A stretch of DNA of 64,000 nucleotides from a virus. A program made the translations under genes and the position numbers. The notes beneath the pieces are model-generated. The model was not told the origin of the DNA and ran no database searches. It saw only the letters and a list, made by a program, of their open reading frames with translations. The stretch spans positions 1-64,000 of IMG/VR virus record IMGVR_UViG_3300049216_000035, one strand, 5' to 3'. Positions within the stretch are counted from its first letter, which is position 1. Every line of letters begins with the position of its first letter. Positions 24,272 through 32,406 of this stretch are shown in pieces.

Positions 24272-24499
24272 ATGTCCGCAACAGGTGGAAGCATCAGTGG
24301 TGGCCCGTACCGGGTAGACGTTACGCCGCAGGTACCGACGTTCTATGCGCTGCCGGACGCCAAAGCCCCGGACGCCACCGCGTCTAGCGCCCCGTTCACC
24401 CTCGTCGGTGATACGTCCACGGCGCAGATCGAAGTGACTCAGGGCTGGCCGCACGTCCGCCCGAATGAGTCCCCGGCTCGCGTAGTTACCCCGGTCTAA
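24272..24499 (+). CDS. Small hypothetical protein (75 aa)
   Basis: 75 residues (MSATGGSISGGPYRVDV...), Gly/Thr/Pro-rich, with no charge clusters or membrane segment. Preceded by TTAGGATCATTAGAGT. Unknown. Confidence 0.55.
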   Translation: MSATGGSISGGPYRVDVTPQVPTFYALPDAKAPDATASSAPFTLVGDTSTAQIEVTQGWPHVRPNESPARVVTPV

Positions 24500-24514
24500 A
24501 CCCGGACCAAAGCG

Positions 24515-24751
24515 GTGGAACGACACCCTCAGTGGCGGCTGCTGGACATCGTTCTGGCATCCGTCGCTGTTGCATCCGCGATGACAATCATCCAGATCGA
24601 GCAGCGTCCGCACAACTGGCGGGAGATGAACTTTTGGGGCGTCCGTGATCGTGGTCGCTGCCGTCGGTGCGGGGTCGCCCCAAAGGATCACGACGGACTC
24701 CCACGGCCCTGTTTAGAACTTTCGGCAAAGGTCGAGCAAGACTTGGACTAG
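24515..24751 (+). CDS. Small membrane-anchored zinc-knuckle protein (78 aa)
   Basis: GTG start at 24515. A hydrophobic segment LLDIVLASVAVASAMTII near the N-terminus could be a membrane anchor; then GRCRRCGVAPKDHDGLPRPC gives a C-x2-C...C cluster. Unknown role. Confidence 0.5.
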   Translation: MERHPQWRLLDIVLASVAVASAMTIIQIEQRPHNWREMNFWGVRDRGRCRRCGVAPKDHDGLPRPCLELSAKVEQDLD

Positions 24752-24831
24752 ATTCGGAACTTTTGGTGAGAGTCCGGCAGGACTTAGACCAGAGTCGGCG
24801 AATAGAGACACAGCGGGTCCCCGCCTGTTAA

Positions 24832-24862
24832 AAGGTCACGACGTGAAAGCGTTCGTGGCCTT
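24832..24862 (+). terminator. Probable terminator or attenuator hairpin
   Basis: AAGGTCACGACG - TGAAAG - CGTTCGTGGCCTT, a roughly 12-bp stem with one wobble and one bulge, followed by TCTCTATTTTCT. Placed before the SNF2 gene, it could limit read-through from the small genes. Confidence 0.5.
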
Positions 24863-24881
24863 CTCTATTTTCTGAGGTTCA

Positions 24882-26528
24882 ATGGTCAGTATTCACCGAG
24901 AAGGCGACGTAGCCAGGATCGATACAGACGGTCTAAGCCCCGCCATGCGTACCGTGCTAGTTGGGCTTGCCCAGTTAGACTGGGAGCGTCGGCAGTTCAT
25001 CATGCCCGCGACCCGACTGCCTCGGTTTGTACGCCAGTTCGGGCGCTCTGCGTTCGACTTGTCTGCGTTTCAGGACATCGAGGAGCTTCGACCGTACTGG
25101 GTCCCGCACATCGCTGAGGGCTTCGCGCCGTACCTCCCGACCTACACCGCGATCAATGACCCCATCTACGCGGGAACGGATCGAGATTTCCAGGCGGTCG
25201 GCTCGACCTTTCTGATCGATCACGAAGCCTGCATCCTCGGGGACGAGCAAGGGCTCGGGAAGACCAAGCAATTCATCGACGCCGTTATGTACGTTGCCCC
25301 GCGCGAAGCCCATAGGCCCGGCTACGATCCCGTCTATCAGGTCTTGGTAATTACGCGCAAGAGCGTGGTAGATGTCTGGCTTGACGAAATCGCGCGCTTC
25401 GCGCCGTCCGCCTATATCGGAGACTTCTCCAGCGCCGCCAAGATCGCAGAAACTCCCACGACCGACGACCCGGTGCAGTTCTACGTCACGACGTTTGAAA
25501 CGATGTCTGCCTACAGCGAGATGTTCGGGAACTTCGGCTTCGATTGGGTGTGCATCGACGAAGGCCACAAGATTAAGTCCAATCCGATGGTTAAGCAGGC
25601 TGCGGTCGCGATTAACGTCCACGACATCTGGGCACCTCGTCGCACGATCCTGACGGCTTCGCCCATGACGCTCGGGCCGGAAGATGCGTGGAACCTGTTC
25701 CACTGGTTGGAAATCGACACGCGCCCGTGGGAGCAGTTCAAGTCCGAGACGATCAAGATTGATCTTGAAAAGTCGAGCAAGAATCGATTCAGCGTAGACT
25801 ACATCCCGGCCGGGCTCGACACGATCCGCGAGATGTTCGAGAAGTACATGCTCCGTCGCCTGAAAGCCGATGTAGTCAACCTACCGGGTAAGATTCCACG
25901 CACAGTCGATTACGTCTTAAACGCAGAAGAGACGGCGCGTTATCTCCAGGCCGAGCAAGAACTTCTATACCTCGCGCATGAAAAGTACGGCGGCGACGTT
26001 CGTAAGATTCCGAACGATCACGTTCTGGTTTTGAGACTTAGGCAGATCACATCTGCGGCTAAAGTTTTAGTTGCTAAAGCAATCGCAGAAACTCACGCTC
26101 TCTCTGCGAAACTGATAATATATTCACAGTACCGCGACGTGATCGATGACCTTGCTCGCGAACTGAAGCCGCTTAATCCCGTGGTCCTCACTGGGTCAAC
26201 CACCAAGCGCCGCGAGGTCGTTAATACGTTTCAGTCCGAGGACTGGTGTCGTGTCTTCATCGGATCGACTCCCGCATGTCGCGAGGGGATCACGTTGACT
26301 GCCGCTACGCACGTCGTCTTCGTGGAAAAAGAGTGGTCCCCTAAGTACACCGAGCAGGCCATCGACCGGGCTCACCGGATCGGGCAGACCGATCCCGTGA
26401 CCGTCTGGACGATCAATACGCTGATCGAGGACGCGCAGGGACACCGTAGACCCACCATTGACCTCGGCGTCGAGTTAAACGCCAAACGTAAACAGAGAAA
26501 CATCCAGAGGGTTTTAGCTAGTGCCTAA
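24882..26528 (+). CDS. SNF2-family DNA helicase/translocase
   Basis: 548 residues. Motif I GDEQGLGKT (120-128), Ia VLVITRKSVVDVWLDEI, II DEGH, III LTASPM, a second lobe with AKLIIYSQYRDVI (IV), motif V GITLTAATHVVFVEKEW and motif VI QAIDRAHRIGQ. All SNF2 motifs are intact. Such helicases remodel protein-DNA complexes or act in phage replication and defence evasion. It heads a compact group with a HTH protein and two membrane proteins (overlap of 8 bp with the next gene). Confidence 0.92.
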   Translation: MVSIHREGDVARIDTDGLSPAMRTVLVGLAQLDWERRQFIMPATRLPRFVRQFGRSAFDLSAFQDIEELRPYWVPHIAEGFAPYLPTYTAINDPIYAGTDRDFQAVGSTFLIDHEACILGDEQGLGKTKQFIDAVMYVAPREAHRPGYDPVYQVLVITRKSVVDVWLDEIARFAPSAYIGDFSSAAKIAETPTTDDPVQFYVTTFETMSAYSEMFGNFGFDWVCIDEGHKIKSNPMVKQAAVAINVHDIWAPRRTILTASPMTLGPEDAWNLFHWLEIDTRPWEQFKSETIKIDLEKSSKNRFSVDYIPAGLDTIREMFEKYMLRRLKADVVNLPGKIPRTVDYVLNAEETARYLQAEQELLYLAHEKYGGDVRKIPNDHVLVLRLRQITSAAKVLVAKAIAETHALSAKLIIYSQYRDVIDDLARELKPLNPVVLTGSTTKRREVVNTFQSEDWCRVFIGSTPACREGITLTAATHVVFVEKEWSPKYTEQAIDRAHRIGQTDPVTVWTINTLIEDAQGHRRPTIDLGVELNAKRKQRNIQRVLASA

Positions 26529-26823
26529 CTTTGAAGAGTTGCAATCCCCGCTCATCAGCATGGAGCAGTTGGCGAAGTATGTAGGACGCCATGTCCAGCT
26601 ACTTCGACGTTATTTTGCCGAAGGTGCCCTTCCAGAGCCCGAATATCGGGTCCAGCACAAGCGTAAGCTGATCCGACGTTTCACCCGCGCGGAGGCAGAT
26701 CGCGTGAAGGCCGTGTTTGATAATGTCGGCTACGGCACCATCGCCAAACGCAAGAAGAACGCCGCGCTGACCCGTCGCGAGCCGCTGATCGAGAGCAAGG
26801 CCGATGACGCCGGAACTCAGTAG
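26521..26823 (+). CDS. Helix-turn-helix DNA-binding protein (100 aa)
   Basis: GTG start overlapping the SNF2 gene by 8 bp. SMEQLAKYVGRHVQLLRRYF..LPEPEYRVQHKRKLIRRF (quoted in pieces) looks like a MerR/excisionase-type winged helix: a HTH followed by a wing with tyrosine and basic residues. The C-terminus is basic (AKRKKNAALTRRE). Possibly a DNA-targeting partner of the helicase. Confidence 0.65.
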   Translation: MPNFEELQSPLISMEQLAKYVGRHVQLLRRYFAEGALPEPEYRVQHKRKLIRRFTRAEADRVKAVFDNVGYGTIAKRKKNAALTRREPLIESKADDAGTQ

Positions 26824-26962
26824 CCTTCTGTTTATCGCGACGCTCGTCGCGCTTCTCTGCTACAAGCTTGGCTTTTACCACGGTCGGGCTCACGCTACCC
26901 AGACTACCGCGCCCAAACGGGACTCCAACGGAAGGTTCACCAAGAAAAATGTCCGCCGCTAA
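26804..26962 (+). CDS. Single-pass small membrane protein (52 aa)
   Basis: Overlaps the HTH gene by 20 bp. MTPELSSLLFIATLVALL.. gives one N-terminal membrane helix followed by a basic tail (KRDSNGRFTKKNVRR). Too short for signal-peptide processing to be clear. Unknown. Confidence 0.6.
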   Translation: MTPELSSLLFIATLVALLCYKLGFYHGRAHATQTTAPKRDSNGRFTKKNVRR

Positions 26963-27158
26963 CCCTACCGACAACGAAAAGGCCATCGGTGGCCTTGTAA
27001 TCGCACTCTGGGCGCTGATCTTCGCGTTCGTCATCCGGCCGTATTGCTTCTGCCTGGTCATCGGCCACGTTCTCGGCGGGATTCACGTCTCGTACTGGGA
27101 CGGATTATTGCTCGCGATCCTGGTCGGCGGACCTGTGTCTGTCTCGAACAAGAAGTGA
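26949..27158 (+). CDS. Small membrane protein (69 aa), two hydrophobic segments
   Basis: ATG 26949 overlaps the preceding gene by 14 bp. Two membrane spans: GGLVIALWALIFAFVI and a second around DGLLLAILVGGPVSV. Ends in a GTGA overlap with the next gene. Could be holin-like or an envelope effector; no evidence decides. Confidence 0.6.
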   Translation: MSAANPTDNEKAIGGLVIALWALIFAFVIRPYCFCLVIGHVLGGIHVSYWDGLLLAILVGGPVSVSNKK

Positions 27159-27559
27159 CGGAGCCCGAACTCCGGGGGCTCGCCGCAGAGTGGCGAGAAC
27201 TCAAAGCAGCCCAGGCCAGACTCTCCGAGAAGGAAGGCCGACTCAAGAAAGAGTTAACCAAGGCCCTCGGCGATCAGGCCGCGATCCCCATCGCGATCAG
27301 TGATCGGGAGCGTTACGTCTTGAAGCGGGTCGAGCGTGATAATCGAAAGCCAGACCTCGTGAGGCTGGCGCAGATCGCACTAAAGAAGGGCGTTCCAAAG
27401 GAACAGTTCAGCCTGACCCTTACGGAAGCGGACGCCGTGACTCTACTGGAGGACGGAACCCTGGATCGGGCCGACTACGAGGCCGTACTCAAGGGCAACG
27501 TCACTTCGTATGTCGAGATGCGCTTGCAAGAAGTCGAATCGGATGATGGCACCGCGTAG
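27155..27559 (+). CDS. Hypothetical protein with N-terminal coiled coil (134 aa)
   Basis: GTG start in a GTGA overlap. Residues 5-40 are strongly helical (LAAEWRELKAAQARLSEKEG), then a mixed domain with ISDRERYVLKRVERDNRKP. Nuclease-like or SSB-like features are not visible. Last gene of the SNF2 group. Confidence 0.6.
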   Translation: MTEPELRGLAAEWRELKAAQARLSEKEGRLKKELTKALGDQAAIPIAISDRERYVLKRVERDNRKPDLVRLAQIALKKGVPKEQFSLTLTEADAVTLLEDGTLDRADYEAVLKGNVTSYVEMRLQEVESDDGTA

Positions 27560-27654
27560 AGCTTACGCGCCCGGTAGCGGGACTCGATAGCGTTGAACGC
27601 CTGAGCCTCCGCGATGTCCACGAGCCGAGCCATGCACTCTAGCTCGACTAGCAT
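27475..27654 (-). CDS. Small hypothetical protein (59 aa), convergent overlap
   Basis: ATG 27654 overlaps the TAG of the zinc-finger gene upstream. Product MLVELECMARLVDIAEAQAF..., helical. Its 3' end overlaps the convergent rightward gene by 85 bp, which lowers confidence. Confidence 0.45.
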   Translation of the reverse strand: MLVELECMARLVDIAEAQAFNAIESRYRARKLYAVPSSDSTSCKRISTYEVTLPLSTAS

Positions 27655-27815
27655 GGGCGCGAACCTTCGCAGTGTTCGGATGGTTTTCCGGTAACGATGC
27701 GTTCCATACGCGAATTGTATCGAACACCCAAGGAACAACCGCAACGGTCGCACACAAGTTCGAAACTTCCGTCTGACTTTGGGTTCGTCGTGGCCTGGAT
27801 GTGTGATTCGTACAT
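27648..27815 (-). CDS. Small zinc-finger protein (55 aa)
   Basis: ATG 27815 after a strong ribosome site (GTAAGGAGG). LVCDRCGCSLGVRYN and HCEGSRPC supply four or more cysteine/histidine ligands. Possibly a host-directed regulator; transcribed divergently from the gene at 27926. Confidence 0.7.
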   Translation of the reverse strand: MYESHIQATTNPKSDGSFELVCDRCGCSLGVRYNSRMERIVTGKPSEHCEGSRPC

Positions 27816-27874
27816 TTTGAAAGCCTCCTTACGAGACTCATAACAAGACTTGAAAGTCAGTGATTGCACTGAAA

Positions 27875-27893
27875 CCTAGTCTTTAAAACTAGG
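27875..27893. promoter_or_regulatory. 19-bp dyad CCTAGT-N7-ACTAGG, site 2
   Basis: CCTAGTCTTTAAAACTAGG, followed by ATTATGAGG. The wider pattern GAAACCTAG-N14-xTTATGAGG recurs at 55959-55990 with the same spacing, so the site probably overlaps a rightward promoter. Confidence 0.6.
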
Positions 27894-27925
27894 ATTATGA
27901 GGAACGTAAAGGAGATGCAACCAAA

Positions 27926-28169
27926 ATGGCTACATTCGTAATCCAGGTCCTGGAGCCCGGCAAGAAGAACCGCAAGATGTATGCGGGCGGGGGGTCAATT
28001 AACGACCAAGTGGATTCACGCCAAGCAATATCGCGTGACCGACCCGCAATCGCAGTTTGAGGTCGATTCCCTCGTCTCGTGGATGAACGATCACAATCCT
28101 GACTTCGAGTTTCGAACCAAAGACATCACCGGAACCGGGCACGATATGTACCGCAACGAAGCGGCCTAG
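27926..28169 (+). pseudogene. Small protein gene broken at a G6 run
   Basis: Strong ribosome site (AAAGGAG) and ATG 27926 begin MATFVIQVLEPGKKNRKMYA, then GGGGGG at 27989-27994 shifts the frame into early termination. In the next frame the protein clearly continues as QLTTKWIHAKQYRVTDPQSQ and on to MYRNEAA at 28169. Removing one G restores an 80-residue protein. This is a sequencing error, a true mutation, or a programmed slip. Function unknown. Confidence 0.6.
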
Positions 28170-28936
28170 ATCGTCGGGTCGGGAGCGACTGCTTTACGCG
28201 GTCGCTTTGCCACTTTCTTTGGCTCAGGACGCACGGGAGACTTGCCCAGGGTAGGAATACTCGTAATCTCGTCTACGAAGCCCTCAGCGAGAGCTTCTTC
28301 GGCTGAGACGTAGAAGTCTTTGCCGTCCACGAGCTTTTGATAATACGAGATGGGGCGACCCGTTCGCGCCGACAGAACCTCGTAAATCTGCTTCTCCAGC
28401 TTCTTGGAGAACAACGCATCGCGGAGATGGTTGCTCGTCGCATCCGCCGACTTACCGTACTGCGATTCGTGCATCATCATGCCGCCCTGCGGATCGATGG
28501 ATCGGTGATCGCAGAACTGCACGATGTCGAAGGCGGCCGACAGGGCAAACCCCGTGACGTGCGCGTTCACGACGCGGCCTTCTCGCCGCATCCGCGAGAT
28601 AGCACCGATGACCGCGAGGCCGAGCCCAACGTCGCCGCCGACCGACGAGATTTCAAGAGTAATGGGCTTGTCAGGCGGGAGTACGAGGTGAACCCGCTCT
28701 AACCGCGCCAGCAGTGAGGAGCCCATCGTTTGGCCGTCGTTGCTCGGGTCTTCTTCGTCCAGCATACCGACGAACGCGACGATGCCCTTGTCTTCGTTCG
28801 AGGGAGTAAACGCTTCTTCTGGTAGAAGCGCCACGAGCTTCGCCGCGAGCGAACGATCTATGTCGGCGCTCTCAGCCGTCATCGTCTGGATGAACAGGTC
28901 GATCAGCTTGGCGCGGGTCGAGAGTTCCTCAGCCAT
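28166..28936 (-). CDS. ClpP-like serine protease
   Basis: 256 residues from ATG 28936. ISSVGGDVGLGLAVIGAI matches the ClpP oxyanion-loop region. Nucleophile candidate S133 in GFALSAAFD, catalytic His156 in GGMMMHES, and the Asp near VDGKDFYVSAEEALAEGFVDEI. The ClpP fold is often used as a phage capsid protease, but here the gene sits with metallophosphoesterase and HNH genes, and a separate prohead protease exists at 52 kb. The C-terminus is basic (KKVAKRPRKA). Confidence 0.8.
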   Translation of the reverse strand: MAEELSTRAKLIDLFIQTMTAESADIDRSLAAKLVALLPEEAFTPSNEDKGIVAFVGMLDEEDPSNDGQTMGSSLLARLERVHLVLPPDKPITLEISSVGGDVGLGLAVIGAISRMRREGRVVNAHVTGFALSAAFDIVQFCDHRSIDPQGGMMMHESQYGKSADATSNHLRDALFSKKLEKQIYEVLSARTGRPISYYQKLVDGKDFYVSAEEALAEGFVDEITSIPTLGKSPVRPEPKKVAKRPRKAVAPDPTI

Positions 28937-28937
28937 T

Positions 28938-29486
28938 TTATGCCGCCATCTCCGTTCTGTCAAAAAGGCTGAACTGCGTTCCGACCGCAATCGTGTGCCG
29001 CTTTGCGGAATTACAGCTTATGCACAAGCCTTGAATGTTGTGGATGAAATTATTGCCTCCGCGCGCAAGCGGAATTATGTGATCGCGTTGTAGCTTTGCT
29101 TTCACGCCGCACCGGGCGCAACAGCCATTCTGTGTTGCGATGACGGCCTGCCATTCTTGCAACGAATGTGAACCAAAAGCGCCAAGTCGCGCAGCCCGGC
29201 GACGCGCACAAATCGCCCGCCATTCATCCGGGTGCGATCTGATCCAGGCTTGGTTTCGGGCACGTTCTTTATCGCGATTAGTGGCGTATTCGGCTTTTCG
29301 TTTTATCTGATACCTTGACTTATGCTTACGATAGTGTCGGGCACACTTCGCGCGTGATTGTTCACGAAACGTATCAGTCTTACTGTAGATCGTTCTGCGT
29401 CTATGACTATCGCAAGTTTTGCAAAACGCTTCTCCCGCGAGTTTTATGTGCCCGCATTTTCGTGGATGACCTACGGGTATCATCAC
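28938..29486 (-). CDS. HNH homing endonuclease
   Basis: 182 residues, ATG overlapping the upstream stop (ATGA). N-terminal zinc knuckle (FCKTCDSHRRR), a basic middle, then CCARCGVKAKLQRDHIIPLA and LCISCNSAKR, the HNH active site with two CxxC pairs. Inserted between metallophosphoesterase and ClpP genes. Probably mobile. Confidence 0.85.
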   Translation of the reverse strand: MMIPVGHPRKCGHIKLAGEAFCKTCDSHRRRTIYSKTDTFREQSRAKCARHYRKHKSRYQIKRKAEYATNRDKERARNQAWIRSHPDEWRAICARRRAARLGAFGSHSLQEWQAVIATQNGCCARCGVKAKLQRDHIIPLARGGNNFIHNIQGLCISCNSAKRHTIAVGTQFSLFDRTEMAA

Positions 29487-30814
29487 GATGCAGCGTCATA
29501 GCCGTAAGTAGAGACGATACCTTCCGTGAAATCTCGCACCTCGAAATGTTGTCCTTGATATAAAGCCGCGCCTTCGACTATATGAATGGGATGAATCTGG
29601 TGCTTAGATTCGCCACCGAAATCGATCCACTCGAAGTGGATGATCCCCTGGAGCCAGTTCGTGCGCGCCTGATCGGACGGCACGGAGGTCTGCATGAGGC
29701 GACGCTTGCTCGTCGTGGCGTCTGTCCGGCAGAGGCAGCCAGTATCATAAGTCAAGTATTCTCGACGCCCCGCGCTTGAATGGACGACGTGGGTCGTAGC
29801 CTGTCCTAACTTATGCAAATGGCCGTGAATAACATTAGCCGCAAACTCTTTGGCCTTCGGCGGGGCGTGCATCAGCGCGAGGTCGTCCAGGACGTAGTAC
29901 GCGCCGCCCGGATACTGACCTGAGAACTCGATCCCTAGCTCGTCGTAGCGGAGCAAGAACTGCTCGCTGAAGACAGGCCATTCGGTTGGGTCGCCCGGAC
30001 GTTTTGCTCGCGTAAGGCCAAGCGATTCGCGGTTGTATTCGAGGAGGAAGACTTCCGGCCGGATCGCGTGGTTCGAGCCAATCTCGACCTTCTTCGCGCT
30101 CGACGGGGCAGCAGCGACAAAGCGCGCCTTCCACTCGTAGCCCGCTTGGATCGACGGTTGCGCGATCCCGAAGAATTCGGGGCGCTTCTGCCAGCGACTA
30201 ATCCAAGAGAAGTCCACCCAGTCGCCGATGAAGCCCATGAACTCCGGCTGGATGGAACCGATGATCTGCCGAGTCACTTCCATCGCCATCGGATCGTGGA
30301 TCGGTTCGACCTCACCACTCTCAATGTCGCGTAGGTAGCCAATCTGCGCGTCGCTAATGATAATGCCCTGATGGACCTTACGCATGATGCGCGGCGCGTC
30401 GTTGTATACAATCGTCGTCGGAGTAGCTGGCTGGACGAGCGGAAACTCGGGCGACGGGGGTATGATCCGCATCGCCTTCTTATAGAGGCCATGCTCCTCC
30501 CACTCACCGTCCTTGTTCTTGATACCGCCGCCCCACTCCGAAATATCGACGTGCTTGACGGTGCCGATGGACTCGACATCAATTGAGTTGTTGTCGATCA
30601 GTTCTTGAAGGCGGTTCGTCCGTTCGGGAATTGACCTTTCAAAAACAGTCGGGCGATTCGATGTGCCCGCGAGCCGGATGCGAGCGATGCGCTTCCGCAC
30701 TTGAGACGCAGAAAGGCCCACGACCTTTGCGGTCTGGGCAGCATCTTGTTCCAATGCAGTGTATGTTTTAAGAAGCTCGGCATCGCTAACGATGTAGCTC
30801 GGAGTCAAGTCCAA
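29483..30814 (-). CDS. Metallophosphoesterase with N-terminal HTH
   Basis: 443 residues from TTG 30814 behind AAAGG. Residues 10-45 form a HTH (DAAQTAKVVGLSASQVRKRI). Phosphoesterase motifs in order: ISDAQIGY (D-x-H variant with Gln), GDWVDF (GDxxD), GSNHAI (GNH), MHAPP, and VIHGHLHKLG (GHxH). Gln in place of the first His may alter metal binding. Possible activities include nucleic-acid or nucleotide phosphodiester hydrolysis; the HTH suggests DNA association. Confidence 0.8.
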   Translation of the reverse strand: MDLTPSYIVSDAELLKTYTALEQDAAQTAKVVGLSASQVRKRIARIRLAGTSNRPTVFERSIPERTNRLQELIDNNSIDVESIGTVKHVDISEWGGGIKNKDGEWEEHGLYKKAMRIIPPSPEFPLVQPATPTTIVYNDAPRIMRKVHQGIIISDAQIGYLRDIESGEVEPIHDPMAMEVTRQIIGSIQPEFMGFIGDWVDFSWISRWQKRPEFFGIAQPSIQAGYEWKARFVAAAPSSAKKVEIGSNHAIRPEVFLLEYNRESLGLTRAKRPGDPTEWPVFSEQFLLRYDELGIEFSGQYPGGAYYVLDDLALMHAPPKAKEFAANVIHGHLHKLGQATTHVVHSSAGRREYLTYDTGCLCRTDATTSKRRLMQTSVPSDQARTNWLQGIIHFEWIDFGGESKHQIHPIHIVEGAALYQGQHFEVRDFTEGIVSTYGYDAAS

Positions 30815-30828
30815 GGTATTTCTAGCCT

Positions 30829-31110
30829 TTACTTAGCGGGGTTAGTCGGCGCGGGGGGCGTGACCGGAGCGTTCGTTGAGGCCGAACGCGGATTCACGAC
30901 CGACGAGACATAGTTGTGGAACAGGCCCACACCAATGACATACGCGACTGCAGCGACTGGGTGCGCCGTCAAGTACGCCTGAGTTCCGCCAGTCGGGTTC
31001 GTGAGAACCGTATCGACTGAATTAGCCGCCGCAGCCAAGGCTGCGCCAGCGATCTGCGAAAACAGAGTCTTGAGAAAAGGGTTACTGCCAATAGAGTTCC
31101 AGATAGACAC
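30829..31110 (-). CDS. Small membrane protein (93 aa), possible holin
   Basis: GTG 31110 after AAGGACTTTCC. Hydrophobic stretches FSQIAGAALAAAANSV and HPVAAVAYVIGVGLFHNYV, then a Pro/Thr tail. Size, two hydrophobic spans and location in the lysis region fit a holin or antiholin, but this is inference. Confidence 0.55.
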   Translation of the reverse strand: MSIWNSIGSNPFLKTLFSQIAGAALAAAANSVDTVLTNPTGGTQAYLTAHPVAAVAYVIGVGLFHNYVSSVVNPRSASTNAPVTPPAPTNPAK

Positions 31111-31124
31111 GGAAAGTCCTTCCT

Positions 31125-31358
31125 TTACTCCCTTAGTGTATCAGGAACCGTGGAGACAAGGGTAGTCTCGGCGGCGTCAAACCGGACTTGACTTAGCAGA
31201 AGACCAGAGAACAGTCCCGAAAAGTAGACTAGCGCCAGAGTCGTACCAATCTGGACCCACTCGTGACGGGTGAAGTGGTGGAACTGATCCACGATGATCG
31301 CTGCACCCACGAGCAGCAGAATGATAATCCCGAGGACCGCGCGCTGAATCCCTACCAG
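31125..31358 (-). CDS. Small membrane protein (about 77 aa), possible holin/spanin
   Basis: Two membrane segments, VLGIIILLLVGAAIIVD and WVQIGTTLALVYFSGLFSGLLL. No ATG, GTG or TTG is placed well; CTG at 31358, overlapping the preceding stop, is the likeliest start. Upstream codons in the same frame are shadows of the 31352-31663 gene. Confidence 0.55.
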   Translation of the reverse strand: MVGIQRAVLGIIILLLVGAAIIVDQFHHFTRHEWVQIGTTLALVYFSGLFSGLLLSQVRFDAAETTLVSTVPDTLRE

Positions 31359-31663
31359 TCGTCGCTGGGCGATACGGGTGGGGGCGTCTCCGTAGGCGGT
31401 TTGGATGAAGACGGGTTCCGATTGTCCAGGTCGAATCGGATCGGGAAGAGTCTGCTTTTGACTTCCAGACTGATGCGTAGGCCCTGGAGCAGCGAGAGCC
31501 AACTGCCGTTCCCGAGGACGCTGACCCCAATCATCAAACCGAAAAGTTTCAATAGCACTGGCCTGTCCGCGTGTTCCCATATCGTCTCGTAGAGAACGCC
31601 GCCGATTCCAACCACTTGAGCTAGAATCAGCACCCACTGACGCACCAAAGTTATGAGTGCCAT
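31352..31663 (-). CDS. Membrane protein of lysis region (103 aa)
   Basis: MALITLVRQWVLILAQVVGIGGVLYE is the first span and KLFGLMIGVSVLGNGSWLSLL the second (quoted in parts). The cytoplasmic tail is charged and ends PPTETPPPVSPSDDW. With the next two membrane genes it forms a possible holin/antiholin set next to the endolysin. Weak ribosome site. Confidence 0.6.
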   Translation of the reverse strand: MALITLVRQWVLILAQVVGIGGVLYETIWEHADRPVLLKLFGLMIGVSVLGNGSWLSLLQGLRISLEVKSRLFPIRFDLDNRNPSSSKPPTETPPPVSPSDDW

Positions 31664-31701
31664 TAGCCCATCCCAGGACGGTAGAAAGTGAAAGCATACA
31701 C

Positions 31702-32406
31702 TTATCCTTGAAGTGCAAGTTTGTAAGAGCGGATTAGAGTGCGGAGCGCGTTTCCGCAGATCGTCGCCGAGTCAGCCGTCACTGGTCCCGGTACGAACGC
31801 TGCGAGGTCCCAACGCTCTACATCGCCTATGGGAGACGGACCATAGGGCGTATATGCGGCTGGCGTACCCGGAAGGTTCGCAGCCTCGGCGTGAGTCAGC
31901 ACGTTGACTTCGCCGTAGAACGGGTCAGTATCTAATGATAATCCCGAGATGTCGATGCCGTACTTCGTCGCGACCGCAGCCGCCGCAGCGCAAAGCCACG
32001 TCAGCCCTTCGACCGTTACGCCGTCCGGGCCAAAGTTGTCTGCCGTTGCGCCGTCCATGCCATCGAGCGCGATCCCGACACCGCCCGTATTGCGGTGATA
32101 GGTATGTTCGGCGTAGCCGTTAGAATCGAACGTGGATCGGGCGTTCTTGCGAACGTCCGTTGAATGATTGATCGCGTAGTGGCCGTTCGATTCCGTTATG
32201 ACGAAGTTGTAGGCCGCATCGACGCAGCCCATCGCCTGGACTGACCAGTGCAAGTAGATGCGCGTCAGATCGGGATCGGCGTAGTCTACGTTGGATCGAT
32301 TCCCCATGTTCACATCGGGGAGCGTAGCCATGAACGCCTTCGCCGCTGCGAGGATCGCAGGATCGACGGGGGCTTTCGGATCGAACGCCCCTAATGGAAA
32401 ACTCAT
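31702..32406 (-). CDS. N-acetylmuramoyl-L-alanine amidase endolysin
   Basis: 234 residues. Amidase_2/PGRP-like: zinc ligands H53 (IYLHWS), H172 (NVLTHAEA) and D200 (ERWDL), and a substrate-groove region YNFVITESNGHYA. No separate wall-binding domain and no signal peptide, so it needs a holin. Cleaves the amide bond between MurNAc and the peptide. Ends before membrane genes; ATGA overlap with the GIY-YIG gene upstream. Confidence 0.9.
   Translation of the reverse strand: MSFPLGAFDPKAPVDPAILAAAKAFMATLPDVNMGNRSNVDYADPDLTRIYLHWSVQAMGCVDAAYNFVITESNGHYAINHSTDVRKNARSTFDSNGYAEHTYHRNTGGVGIALDGMDGATADNFGPDGVTVEGLTWLCAAAAAVATKYGIDISGLSLDTDPFYGEVNVLTHAEAANLPGTPAAYTPYGPSPIGDVERWDLAAFVPGPVTADSATICGNALRTLIRSYKLALQG

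Noticed and set aside
31359-31718. N-terminal 120 residues of the long frame starting MHFKDKC
   Set aside because: Same DNA codes for a convincing membrane protein in another frame; only the last 77 residues look like a gene.
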